From contig CAYZBG010000013.1 of assembly GCA_964476565.1 (NCBI GenBank), positions 17,635 through 81,634 on the forward strand: a DNA stretch of 64,000 bases. The letters run 5' to 3'. Both the position numbers and the translations under genes were made by a program. Source of the DNA: CAMAXB01 sp964476565 (GTDB taxonomy: Bacteria > Verrucomicrobiota > Verrucomicrobiia > Opitutales > Opitutaceae). How positions within the stretch are numbered: the first letter of the stretch is position 1; each line of letters opens with the position of its first letter. The notes beneath the pieces were generated by a model. That model was not told the origin of the DNA and searched no databases. It worked only from the letters and a program-made list of their open reading frames with translations. This document shows positions 43,225 through 50,810 of this stretch, piece after piece.

Positions 43225-45405
43225 ATGCCCTGCCCGCCCTGTCTTCGCCTCGCCCGTTACACCTCCGCGCTCTGCCTCGCCGTCGCCTTGCCCGCCTTCG
43301 CTGCGTCCGCCACCGACGCACCAGCCAACGTCGACTGGCGCGCCTACCTCGGCGATGAGGGCACGACCCAGTATTCGCCCCTTGCGCAGATCACTCCCGA
43401 AAATGTGCGGGCTCTCCGCCCGGCATGGAGCTACGCCGCGGGCGGGGCGGATCCCAACCACCGCTCGCAGATCCAGACCAACCCGCTCATCGTCGACGGC
43501 GTGCTCTACGGGCTGTCGCCGGACCTGCAGGTCTTCGCCCTCGATGCCGCCACGGGCCGCGAGCGCTGGCGCTTCAACCCTTCCACGGGCGCTTCCGGCA
43601 ACGGCCCGGCCGGCGTGAGCCGGGGTCTGACCTGGTGGCAGGAGGGCACGGAGCGCCGCCTGCTCTTCGCCGCGGGTAAGTTTCTCTACGCGCTCGATCC
43701 GGCCACCGGTCAGCCCCTTCCCGGCTTCGGCACCGACGGTCGGGTCGACCTGTTGCAGGACCTCGTGCAGGACCGGAGCGAGCTCTCCGGCCGCTACCTC
43801 GCCGTGACGACGCCCGGAGTGGTGTACCGCGACCTCATCATCCTCGGCATGCGGGTGAGTGAGGGACCGGCGCCATCCCTGCCCGGCCACATCCGCGCCT
43901 TCGATGTTCGCACCGGCGCGCGGCGTTGGATCTTCCATACCATTCCGCACCCGGGCGAGTTCGGTCACGACACCTGGCCGGCCGATGCCTGGCAACGTTC
44001 CGGCGGAGCCAACTGCTGGGCGGGCATGGCCTTGGATTCCGAACGGGGCCTCGTCTTCGTGCCCACGGGCTCGGCGGCCTTCGACTTCCATGGAGCCGAC
44101 CGCCTCGGCGACAACCTCTTTGCCAACTGCCTGCTCGCCCTCGACGCCGCCACCGGCAAGCGCCGCTGGCATTTCCAGTTTGTCCGCCATGATGTCTGGG
44201 ACCGCGATCCGCCCGCCTCGCCGGTGCTCTGCGAGGTGGTGCGCGACGGCCGGAAGATCGCCGCGGTGGCCCAGGTGCTCAAGAGCGGCCACGTCTGGGT
44301 CTTCGACCGCGAGACGGGCGAATCGCTCTTCCCTTGGCACGAGGTGCCCGTGCCGCCCTCCGACCTCGCCGGCGAACGCCTGGCCGCCAGCCAGCCGGAG
44401 CCGCTGCTGCCGGCGCCGTTCGCCCGCCAGGTGTTGACCGAGGACCTCCTGACGAACCGGACCCCGGCCGCGCGCGCCGCCGTGCTCCAGCGCCTGCGCG
44501 ACGTGCGCCCGCACCAGCCCTGGGATCCGCCCAGCGAACGCGGCACGATCATCTATCCCGGCTTCGACGGCGGCGCCGAATGGGGCGGCGCGGCCGTGGA
44601 TCCGTCCGGCGTGCTCTACGTGAACAGCAACGAGATGGCGTGGATCCACCAGATGGTGCCCACCTCCGCCCTCCGCGGCGCCAACGCCGGCGCGCAGGGA
44701 CTCTACAACCAGTTCTGCATGTCGTGCCACGGACCCAACCGCGAGGGCAACGCCGCCGCCAACATCCCGCGCCTCACCGACCTGCCGGCGCGCACCGACC
44801 GCGCCGCCATCCTGGCCCTGCTGCGCAGCGGCAAGGGCATGATGCCGTCGTTCTCGTTCATCCCCGAGCCCGCCCGGGGCGAACTCGCCGACTTCCTGCT
44901 GGCCCCGCCCCCGGCCACCGCGCCCGCGCGGGTGGAGCACGCCGGCGTGGTCGAGGAGGCCGCCCCGCCGGGCGCCCAGACCTACGTGACGACGGGCTAC
45001 AACCGCTTCCTCGACCCGGACGGCTACCCGGCGGTCAAGCCGCCGTGGGGCACACTCAATGCGATCGACCTCAACACCGGGGCCTACCGCTGGCGTATCA
45101 CGTTGGGCGATACGCCGGGTGTGACCGCCGACGACGGCGGCCCGGCCGGCACCGAGAACTACGGCGGCCCCGTGGTCACGGCCGGCGGCCTGCTCTTCAT
45201 CGCCGCAACCAAGGATGAGAAGATCCGCGCTTTCCGGGCCTCGACCGGGGAACTGCTGTGGGAACACGCGCTGCCTGCGGCGGGCTTCGCCACCCCGGCC
45301 GTCTACCGCGCCGGCGGCCGCGACTACGTCGTCATCGCCTGCGGAGGCGGCAAGATCGGCATGAAGTCCGGCGACCAGTACGTCGCCTTCGCCCTGCCGG
45401 AGTGA
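43225..45405 (+). CDS. PQQ-dependent dehydrogenase with internal cytochrome c domain
   Basis: Periplasmic quinoprotein of 726 residues with a signal peptide (..YTSALCLAVALPAFAASA). The eight-blade propeller is recognisable from W-motifs (WRAYLGDEGTTQYSPLAQITPENV, LDAATGRERWRF, FDVRTGARRWIFHTIPHPGEFGHDTW, WDPPSERG). A cytochrome c domain with haem motif C-M-S-C-H (498-502) and a Met-rich distal segment (GKGMMPSFSFIPEPARGELADFL) is inserted between blades, after which the propeller resumes (PPWGTLNAIDLNTGAYRWRITLGD). This layout is seen in some PVC and Acidobacterial sugar/alcohol dehydrogenases. It oxidises a sugar or alcohol and passes electrons to a respiratory cytochrome. PQQ-synthesis genes are not in the window. 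Confidence 0.93.
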   Translation: MPCPPCLRLARYTSALCLAVALPAFAASATDAPANVDWRAYLGDEGTTQYSPLAQITPENVRALRPAWSYAAGGADPNHRSQIQTNPLIVDGVLYGLSPDLQVFALDAATGRERWRFNPSTGASGNGPAGVSRGLTWWQEGTERRLLFAAGKFLYALDPATGQPLPGFGTDGRVDLLQDLVQDRSELSGRYLAVTTPGVVYRDLIILGMRVSEGPAPSLPGHIRAFDVRTGARRWIFHTIPHPGEFGHDTWPADAWQRSGGANCWAGMALDSERGLVFVPTGSAAFDFHGADRLGDNLFANCLLALDAATGKRRWHFQFVRHDVWDRDPPASPVLCEVVRDGRKIAAVAQVLKSGHVWVFDRETGESLFPWHEVPVPPSDLAGERLAASQPEPLLPAPFARQVLTEDLLTNRTPAARAAVLQRLRDVRPHQPWDPPSERGTIIYPGFDGGAEWGGAAVDPSGVLYVNSNEMAWIHQMVPTSALRGANAGAQGLYNQFCMSCHGPNREGNAAANIPRLTDLPARTDRAAILALLRSGKGMMPSFSFIPEPARGELADFLLAPPPATAPARVEHAGVVEEAAPPGAQTYVTTGYNRFLDPDGYPAVKPPWGTLNAIDLNTGAYRWRITLGDTPGVTADDGGPAGTENYGGPVVTAGGLLFIAATKDEKIRAFRASTGELLWEHALPAAGFATPAVYRAGGRDYVVIACGGGKIGMKSGDQYVAFALPE

Positions 45406-45428
45406 CGGCACGGCGGCGGCTCAGGACT

Positions 45429-45458
45429 AAAAAAAGGGGCGGCCACCCGGGCCGCCCC
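45429..45458 (-). terminator. Intrinsic terminator of the Fec-type TonB-receptor operon
   Basis: Perfect 9-bp stem GGGGCGGCC (45436-45444) / GGCCGCCCC (45450-45458) with a 5-base loop. On the minus strand it is followed by seven Ts (plus-strand AAAAAAA at 45429-45435). It lies about 45 bases past the receptor stop and may also slow the plus-strand PQQ dehydrogenase transcript. Confidence 0.75.
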
Positions 45459-45502
45459 TTCGCTGCGCCACATTCCGGCGGCACGGGGGCCACCGCTGCG
45501 GC

Positions 45503-48500
45503 TCAGAACTCGTACGTGGCCGTCATCGTGAACCGGCGCGGGGGCTGGATGTAGTAGCGGTCCGCCACATACTGCGTGACCCCGTTGACCGTGTAGTTGC
45601 TGTAGCGCGTCGGCTGCACCAGCTCCTGGTCGAACAGGTTCGAGACGTTGAGCTGCAGCCGGAGTGGGTTGTCCCACAGCCGCATGCGGTAGCTGAGCGC
45701 AGCCGTGACCAGCTCATAGCTGTCGGCGTAGACATAATCGAACGCACTCGACGGCCGGTTCGTGATCAGGCGCTTGCCGCGCAGTTGCACGCCGCCGCCG
45801 ATGCCGAGTCCCTTGAGGCGGCCCGTGCTGATCGTGTAGTTGGAGTACAGGTTGGCGGTGTAGTCGTACGCGCCGTTGAGCTCGCGGCCTTGGGCAAAGC
45901 TGGCGATGCGCGTCTCGATCGCCGCGATGTTGTTGTTGATCCGCGTGGCAATGGCCGGATCCGTCTGCGCAGCCGCGCCGGCGCGCCAGGCGGCGACGTT
46001 CTGGTTGAAGTAGGCGATCGTCGTCGCGTAACCGTCGAGCTGCTTCGCCTGGGGGAAGGCGATGTTGAAGAGCAGGCGCCAGTTCTTCGTCAGGTTCGCC
46101 GTGAGGTCCAGCTCCACGCCCTTACCCTCCTGGGAGAAGGTGTCGTTGTAGCCGGCGGTCACTTCGTTGCTGGAGTTCAGATCGTCCCAGATGGCATTGA
46201 TCTCCGTGGCCGAGCCGGTGGTGCGACGGTTGGTTTCCTCGCTGATATAGTAAGACAGGGATCCGTTCACCCGTCCGCTGAAGAGGCTGAACTTCACGCC
46301 GAGGTCGATGCCCTCGGAGTCGAGCGGCGGGATCGCCCCGCCATCGATGCTGACGGCGGCGGTGGCGGGCTGGAACGACTCCGCGAAGTTCACGAAGGCG
46401 TTGATGTTGTCGGTGACTTCAAACACCGCGCTGCCGGTGAAGGTCGTAACGTTCACCTTGGGGTCGCGGGTCTCGCCCGCGTACCGGGCCCACTCGAAGG
46501 TCACGGGATCGAGGACCTGGTCGGCGCGTTCGACGTTGAGGAAGTCGCGCCGGGCGGCGACCACCGTCTTGAGCCGTCCGCTCTTCAGCCAGGAACCGGA
46601 CGCGGCGGCCTGCAGGTAGGTGAGCTCGTTGTCGTTGTAACGGCCGCTGAGCTGCGCGTACTTGCTTTGGATGCCGGACGGATCGCCCGATGGTGCGGGC
46701 AGACCGAGGCCGGCATCGAGAGCGTCCTCGTAGGTGCGCACGTTGATGCGGTTGGCCGCTTGGTTGAGCCGCAGATCGGTGCCGTTGGTGCGGACGAGCT
46801 CGTGGTCTGAGATGAAGAAGGTGTCCCAGCGCTGACCGGCGGAGACCAGCACGCGTTGCTCAAACCAGTCATGCTTGAGCAGGTAGGCGGCGGAGGCGCG
46901 GTATTCGTAGAGCTCGTTCGACTGGTTCTGCTGGCGCCGGCGGTCCTCGGTGTAGCGCTTGCCGAAGTTGGGATTCGCCCCGCCCGAGGGCAGGAAGCGG
47001 TTGACGTCGATCGTGACTGCCTGGGCGAAGTGCTGGATCACCTCGCGCTCCTGCTTCTGGGTGTTGCCCGCCACCTCAAGGAACAGCTGGTCACCCACTT
47101 GGTGCTCGAGGAAGAAGGCCCCGACGCGGTAGGGTTGATGCACGACGGCATCCGGGGACTGGTAGCTGCGCGAGAGCCGGTCGACCGTCGGCGCATTGGC
47201 CGGCGCGAGTTCGAACGGCGTGGTCAGCATCTGGCGGACGGTGCCGCTGGTGCGGCCCCAGTTGCGCCAGTTGACAATGCCCAGCGAGGGCGAGCCAGGC
47301 GTCCAGGTGAGCTGGTCGGCCGTGTAGCGGCTCAGGCCACCGGTGAAGTTGCCCGTCGTGAGCGGCGCCGAGACCGTCGTGGTGCCGTCCCAGCTGCTGA
47401 AGTTGTCGAAGGGGAAGAAGCCGACGACGCGGTCGACCACGCCCCACTCGTATTCGCCGCGCAACTCCGTCGTCGGCGTGAGGCGGTACGTCGCCGTGAG
47501 GTACACGCCCTCGCGGTCGGTCCGCTGGGCGTCGACCCAGTCGTCGCTGTGATCGAAGAGGCCGGCGACGCGAACATAGAGCTTATCGCTCACCGCGCGG
47601 TTGACGTCGAGCGAGACGCGGTTGCCGTCGAAACTGTTCCAGCGGTAGGAGAGCTCGTTGATCTCGGCGTTGACCGCCCGCTTCGAGCTGACGTTGGCAA
47701 TGCCGCCCACGCCGGAGTCGCCGAACACGACGGAGTTCGGTCCGCGAGCGAAGTCGATCCGGCTGGTGTTGTAGACGTCGGAATTGACGTACCAGCGGAA
47801 GTAATTGCGCGACTGGAAGCCGGCGCCGAGCGAACGGAAGTTCACCTGGTAGTCGTTGAAGATCTGCGGCCCGCTCGCGGAGTACACCGAGTTGGAGTTC
47901 GGCGCCCAGTCGGCGGCCTCGAGGAAGTTGTTGGCCGCGATGTCGTCGAGGAATTCGCGGGTCAGCACGGTGATGGCGGCGCCGGTGTCCTTGAGCGACG
48001 TGGCCAGGCGTCCGCCGGCGAGCGACTGCGTGGCAGTGTAGCCTTCATCGCGGCCGGCGGTGATCGAGAAGGGGGACAAGGTGACCACCGCCTCCTGGCC
48101 GGGCGGCGGCGGCGGGGCGGTCTGGGCATCGAGATCGCCGGCGGCGGCAAAGCCGAGGGCGACGAAGGCACGGGAAACGGAGCGGAGCAAAGTGGGCTTG
48201 GATTTCATCGGAGGTTCGGACGGGGCTGGGGTGAGGGGGTTCGCGCCGGCGGAGCCGCGCGGACCGTTCTTACGGGCGACGACCACGAAGGCACCGCTCG
48301 CGCTATCCGGGACGGCCTCGAGTCGGGTGCCCGCCAGCATCTGCCTCAGTGCATCGGGGCCCGGCATCTTCCCGCGTACGCGGCGGGTCTCCACGCCCGC
48401 CACCGTGTCCGATTGATAAAACACCTGCAGGCCCGTCTGACGCACGAGCTCGGGCAGGGTCTCGGCGGCCGGGCCAGACGGCACCCGCAACTCCGGCCAC

Positions 48501-48613
48501 GGTCCGGACTCGCCCGCATCCGCCGCCCAGAGCGTTGCGGCCAGCAACCACCCCAGCCCGAACCAACAGAGGTGTCGGACACGGCGGGGAGACGTGCGGC
48601 AAAGGGCCGGCAT
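45503..48613 (-). CDS. TonB-dependent receptor with N-terminal STN signalling domain (FecA-like)
   Basis: Outer-membrane transducer of 1036 residues. A signal sequence (WFGLGWLLAATLWAADA) leads into an STN/secretin-like domain (about 40-110, LRVPSGPAAETLPELVRQTGLQVFYQSDTVAGVETRRVRG), which in Fec-type systems touches the anti-sigma factor. A linker then contains a second signal-peptide-like segment (MKSKPTLLRSVSRAFVALGFAAAGDLDAQ, split here at natural boundaries: Met near residue 136, DAQ near 164), then the LSPFSITAGRDEGYTA plug leader, the plug and the barrel ending in FTMTATYEF. The internal Met at 48208 has no ribosome site, so one fused protein is likelier than two. ATG 48613 or GTG 48628 could start it. 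Downstream of sigma and FecR genes on the same strand. Confidence 0.9.
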   Translation of the reverse strand: MPALCRTSPRRVRHLCWFGLGWLLAATLWAADAGESGPWPELRVPSGPAAETLPELVRQTGLQVFYQSDTVAGVETRRVRGKMPGPDALRQMLAGTRLEAVPDSASGAFVVVARKNGPRGSAGANPLTPAPSEPPMKSKPTLLRSVSRAFVALGFAAAGDLDAQTAPPPPPGQEAVVTLSPFSITAGRDEGYTATQSLAGGRLATSLKDTGAAITVLTREFLDDIAANNFLEAADWAPNSNSVYSASGPQIFNDYQVNFRSLGAGFQSRNYFRWYVNSDVYNTSRIDFARGPNSVVFGDSGVGGIANVSSKRAVNAEINELSYRWNSFDGNRVSLDVNRAVSDKLYVRVAGLFDHSDDWVDAQRTDREGVYLTATYRLTPTTELRGEYEWGVVDRVVGFFPFDNFSSWDGTTTVSAPLTTGNFTGGLSRYTADQLTWTPGSPSLGIVNWRNWGRTSGTVRQMLTTPFELAPANAPTVDRLSRSYQSPDAVVHQPYRVGAFFLEHQVGDQLFLEVAGNTQKQEREVIQHFAQAVTIDVNRFLPSGGANPNFGKRYTEDRRRQQNQSNELYEYRASAAYLLKHDWFEQRVLVSAGQRWDTFFISDHELVRTNGTDLRLNQAANRINVRTYEDALDAGLGLPAPSGDPSGIQSKYAQLSGRYNDNELTYLQAAASGSWLKSGRLKTVVAARRDFLNVERADQVLDPVTFEWARYAGETRDPKVNVTTFTGSAVFEVTDNINAFVNFAESFQPATAAVSIDGGAIPPLDSEGIDLGVKFSLFSGRVNGSLSYYISEETNRRTTGSATEINAIWDDLNSSNEVTAGYNDTFSQEGKGVELDLTANLTKNWRLLFNIAFPQAKQLDGYATTIAYFNQNVAAWRAGAAAQTDPAIATRINNNIAAIETRIASFAQGRELNGAYDYTANLYSNYTISTGRLKGLGIGGGVQLRGKRLITNRPSSAFDYVYADSYELVTAALSYRMRLWDNPLRLQLNVSNLFDQELVQPTRYSNYTVNGVTQYVADRYYIQPPRRFTMTATYEF

Positions 48614-48680
48614 GAACGGGGGAAGCACTCCGAGGCAGGAGCATGGCGAGGGGGTTCTCGCCTGTTGAGATGCGCCTGCC

Positions 48681-48707
48681 GCTGATTTCCACCAAAAGGA
48701 AATCAGC
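48681..48707. promoter_or_regulatory. Perfect hairpin between FecR and TonB-receptor genes
   Basis: GCTGATTTCC (48681-48690) and GGAAATCAGC (48698-48707) form a perfect 10-bp stem with a 7-base loop, beginning 10 bases past the FecR stop on the minus strand. There is no following U-tract. It may be a processing or partial-termination structure separating regulator from receptor expression, or a protein-binding inverted repeat. Confidence 0.45.
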
Positions 48708-48716
48708 CGTCGTTCG

Positions 48717-49772
48717 CTAATTCGAATCCTTTTTCGTCCGCAGCCGGATCACCGCCGCATCCGCCTGCTCGATCCGCGCCCCAAAGCCCGTCTCGAGCAG
48801 CCGGGCAAAACCCGCCAGGTTGTCCGAGCGGATGGTGCCGCTGAACCGCGTCGCCGCCAGAGCCTCATCGAGCAGGACCAGCTGCGTGTCGTTGAGCCAG
48901 TTCAACTCCTCGACGATCTCCGCGAGCGGCTTTTGCCGGAAGGTCATCAATCCGTGCTGCCAGGCCAGCCGCTGCTGCACATCCTGCCGCGTCAACGTCG
49001 CCACGACCGGCGTACCTTCGCTGCGGATCGGAACCGAAATTTGCTGGTTGGCCCCGACGAGCGCGGCCGGGCCGGACGCCGCCGCCGGCGCATCTGTCGC
49101 AGGTCCGGCGGATGCCGCCTCGCCGGGCATGACCGCCACCCTGCCCTCCGCCACCACGACGGCCACTTCGCCTTCGCCAAGTCGCACATCGAACGCGGTT
49201 CCGACTGCACGCACGGTCACGCCGCCGGCGTCGACCACGAAGGGCCGCGCCTCATCGGGCCGCACCATGAAGAAGGCCTGGCCGCGCCGCAGCACGACGC
49301 GCCGCTCGTGACCGGCAAAACGAATCTCCAGGTCCGCGCCGGCACCGAGCTTGGCCGTCGAGCCGTCAGGCAACAACCGGCGGTCCTCGTGGCGCGAGGC
49401 GGCAGCGACGGATTCAACCGGTGCCGCGGGCCGCCACGTCTGCCACATCAGCGCCACACAGGCCGCCGTCGCGAGGGCCGCCACCGCCAGGCCCCACCCG
49501 CGCCGTGGCCGTGCGCGCGGCGGCGCGAGGAGGTCGGGATTCGGCCGCCGCGCGTGCTCGGGTTTCCAGTCCGCCAGCGTGTCCAGCCGGCCCCAGTGCG
49601 CCCGGAGGCGTTGCAACGCCTGCCCGTGACGCGGATCGGCCGCGAGCCAATCGGTGTAGGCATCCTGCTCGGCCGGGGTGAGGCCGCGGTCGAGCCGCAA
49701 GGTCCACAACGCCGCTGCCTCCTCCGGATCGGAGGGCAAGGGATCATCGAAGGGATCGGACGGCGTGGACAT
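48717..49772 (-). CDS. FecR-family anti-sigma factor
   Basis: Inner-membrane sigma regulator of 351 residues. The N-terminal cytoplasmic domain (EEAAALWTLRLDRGLTPAEQDAYTDWLAADPRHGQALQRLRAHW) is the DUF4880 type that binds the sigma factor. A single transmembrane helix follows (about 115-135, GLAVAALATAACVALMW), then the FecR domain (DRRLLPDGSTAKLGAGADLEIRF..RRVVLRRGQAFFMVRPDEARPFVVDAGGVTVRAVGTAFDVRL) and a C-terminal STN-like domain (MTFRQKPLAEIVEELNWLNDTQLVLLDEALAATRFSGTIR) that would contact the receptor's STN domain. It starts 7 bases after the sigma gene. It transmits ligand occupancy of the TonB receptor to the sigma factor. Confidence 0.94.
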   Translation of the reverse strand: MSTPSDPFDDPLPSDPEEAAALWTLRLDRGLTPAEQDAYTDWLAADPRHGQALQRLRAHWGRLDTLADWKPEHARRPNPDLLAPPRARPRRGWGLAVAALATAACVALMWQTWRPAAPVESVAAASRHEDRRLLPDGSTAKLGAGADLEIRFAGHERRVVLRRGQAFFMVRPDEARPFVVDAGGVTVRAVGTAFDVRLGEGEVAVVVAEGRVAVMPGEAASAGPATDAPAAASGPAALVGANQQISVPIRSEGTPVVATLTRQDVQQRLAWQHGLMTFRQKPLAEIVEELNWLNDTQLVLLDEALAATRFSGTIRSDNLAGFARLLETGFGARIEQADAAVIRLRTKKDSN

Positions 49773-49779
49773 GACAGGG

Positions 49780-50316
49780 TCAGCGAAGCGGTTTGCGCGC
49801 CTTCTTTTCGAAGAACGCCGCCAGTTTGCGCAGCCCGATCGCGCCTTGGTTCTCGACCGTGTTTTCCGAGATGCCCAATTCGCGGGCGATCTCCCGCTGG
49901 GACAAACCGTAGATCTTGCGCAGGGTGATGATTTGACGGCAACGATCGGGCAGCGCCTGGATGGCTTCGGTGAGGAGTTCCAACTCCTCGGCATGGATCA
50001 CCGAGCCCGACACATCGGCCTTTTCGTCTTGGACGTCCAAGTCGGCCAAATCCGCCAAATCAATTTGCGGCCGGATGGCGTTTTTGCGCTGGGCCGCGAT
50101 CACCAGGTTCCGGGCCGTGACGAAGAAGAACGCCTTGGGCGACCGCACCTCCCCAGTCTCGCGCGCCCGGAGCACGCGGAGAATCGCCTCCTGCACGATG
50201 TCATCCACGTCTTTCTCCCGGGGAAAGCGCGCCCGCAGCCATCCGCGCAACAGGGCTTCGTGCGGCTGGAGGTGGAGCCGGTACCAATGATGTAGTTCGG
50301 ATCCTTCCGGGGGCAT
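49780..50316 (-). CDS. ECF RNA polymerase sigma factor, FecI-like
   Basis: Sigma factor of 178 residues. Region 2 is visible at residues 20-90 (LLRGWLRARFPREKDVDDIVQEAILRVLRARETGEVRSPKAFFFVTARNLVIAAQRK) and region 4 at about 110-170 (LTEAIQALPDRCRQIITLRKIYGLSQREIARELGISENTVENQGAIGLRKLAAFF), the helix-turn-helix that reads the -35 element. It is the first gene of the sigma, FecR, TonB receptor set and would activate the receptor gene when the ligand is bound outside. The ATG at 50316 (MPPEGSELHHW) has a GGATGC-type weak leader only. Confidence 0.95.
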   Translation of the reverse strand: MPPEGSELHHWYRLHLQPHEALLRGWLRARFPREKDVDDIVQEAILRVLRARETGEVRSPKAFFFVTARNLVIAAQRKNAIRPQIDLADLADLDVQDEKADVSGSVIHAEELELLTEAIQALPDRCRQIITLRKIYGLSQREIARELGISENTVENQGAIGLRKLAAFFEKKARKPLR

Positions 50317-50438
50317 GGATGCTCCCGCGCAGCATCCGCGGGAGTCTTTCTCCTGAGCCAGGGTCCGCCGGGCGACAAGGCAATTTGCGGTCCGGCCGCC
50401 CGCGAAGAGGCCCTATGCGTTGGCGCGATCCGAGGGGG

Positions 50439-50460
50439 ATGCGCGGGTGCCGCCGCGCAT
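50439..50460. other. Hairpin in the region upstream of the sigma gene
   Basis: ATGCGCGG (50439-50446) and CCGCGCAT (50453-50460) form a perfect 8-bp stem with a 6-base loop. It lies 43 bases past the end of a small minus-strand open frame and 123 bases before the sigma gene. No U-tract; it could end the small frame's transcript or be an inverted-repeat binding site. The remaining non-coding bases 50317-50502 show nothing else. Confidence 0.3.
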
Positions 50461-50502
50461 GGCTCGACCGTTTACGCGCCACCGCCGGCACCCGACCAAC
50501 AA

Positions 50503-50700
50503 CTAGTTCGCCTCAATCGGCCGCCGGCCGAGGACAATCCGGCCCTGACCGCTGATGTAGCGAATCTCCGCCGGACCTTTCTCCGCCGGCAGCGCAATCC
50601 GGCTCGGCAATCCCCGCTCGGTATCGGCGTACTTGCCGACCTGGGCGGCGGGCGCGCCCACCAGGACGATGACCGCCGTGCGGCGCGAGCGAGAGGACAT
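50503..50700 (-). CDS. Small hypothetical protein (65 residues)
   Basis: An open frame in an otherwise empty 494-base region between the sigma gene and a sulfatase gene, on the same strand as both. Codon third positions are mostly G or C, like the neighbouring real genes, and GGAGG lies just before the ATG (a short, one-base spacing). The N-terminus has a short hydrophobic run (RTAVIVLVGAPAA), and the rest is charged and mixed (PAEIRYISGQGRIVLGRR). I recognise no family. A larger frame that overlaps it in another phase has no protein-like composition. It is possibly a true small gene, equally possibly chance. Confidence 0.4.
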   Translation of the reverse strand: MSSRSRRTAVIVLVGAPAAQVGKYADTERGLPSRIALPAEKGPAEIRYISGQGRIVLGRRPIEAN

Positions 50701-50810
50701 GCCTCCACCGTGGCCGGCTGACCTCCGGACTCAATCGCGAACCCGCCGCCCGCAGCGCGCGCCTCGAGCCTCGCGTCTCGCCGCACCGGCTCGCTTCCCG
50801 CCACCGGGCA

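Noticed and set aside
48718..48732. TTCGAATCC, resembling a tRNA T-loop
   Set aside because: It is the 3' end of the FecR gene; no acceptor, D or anticodon stems can be folded around it.
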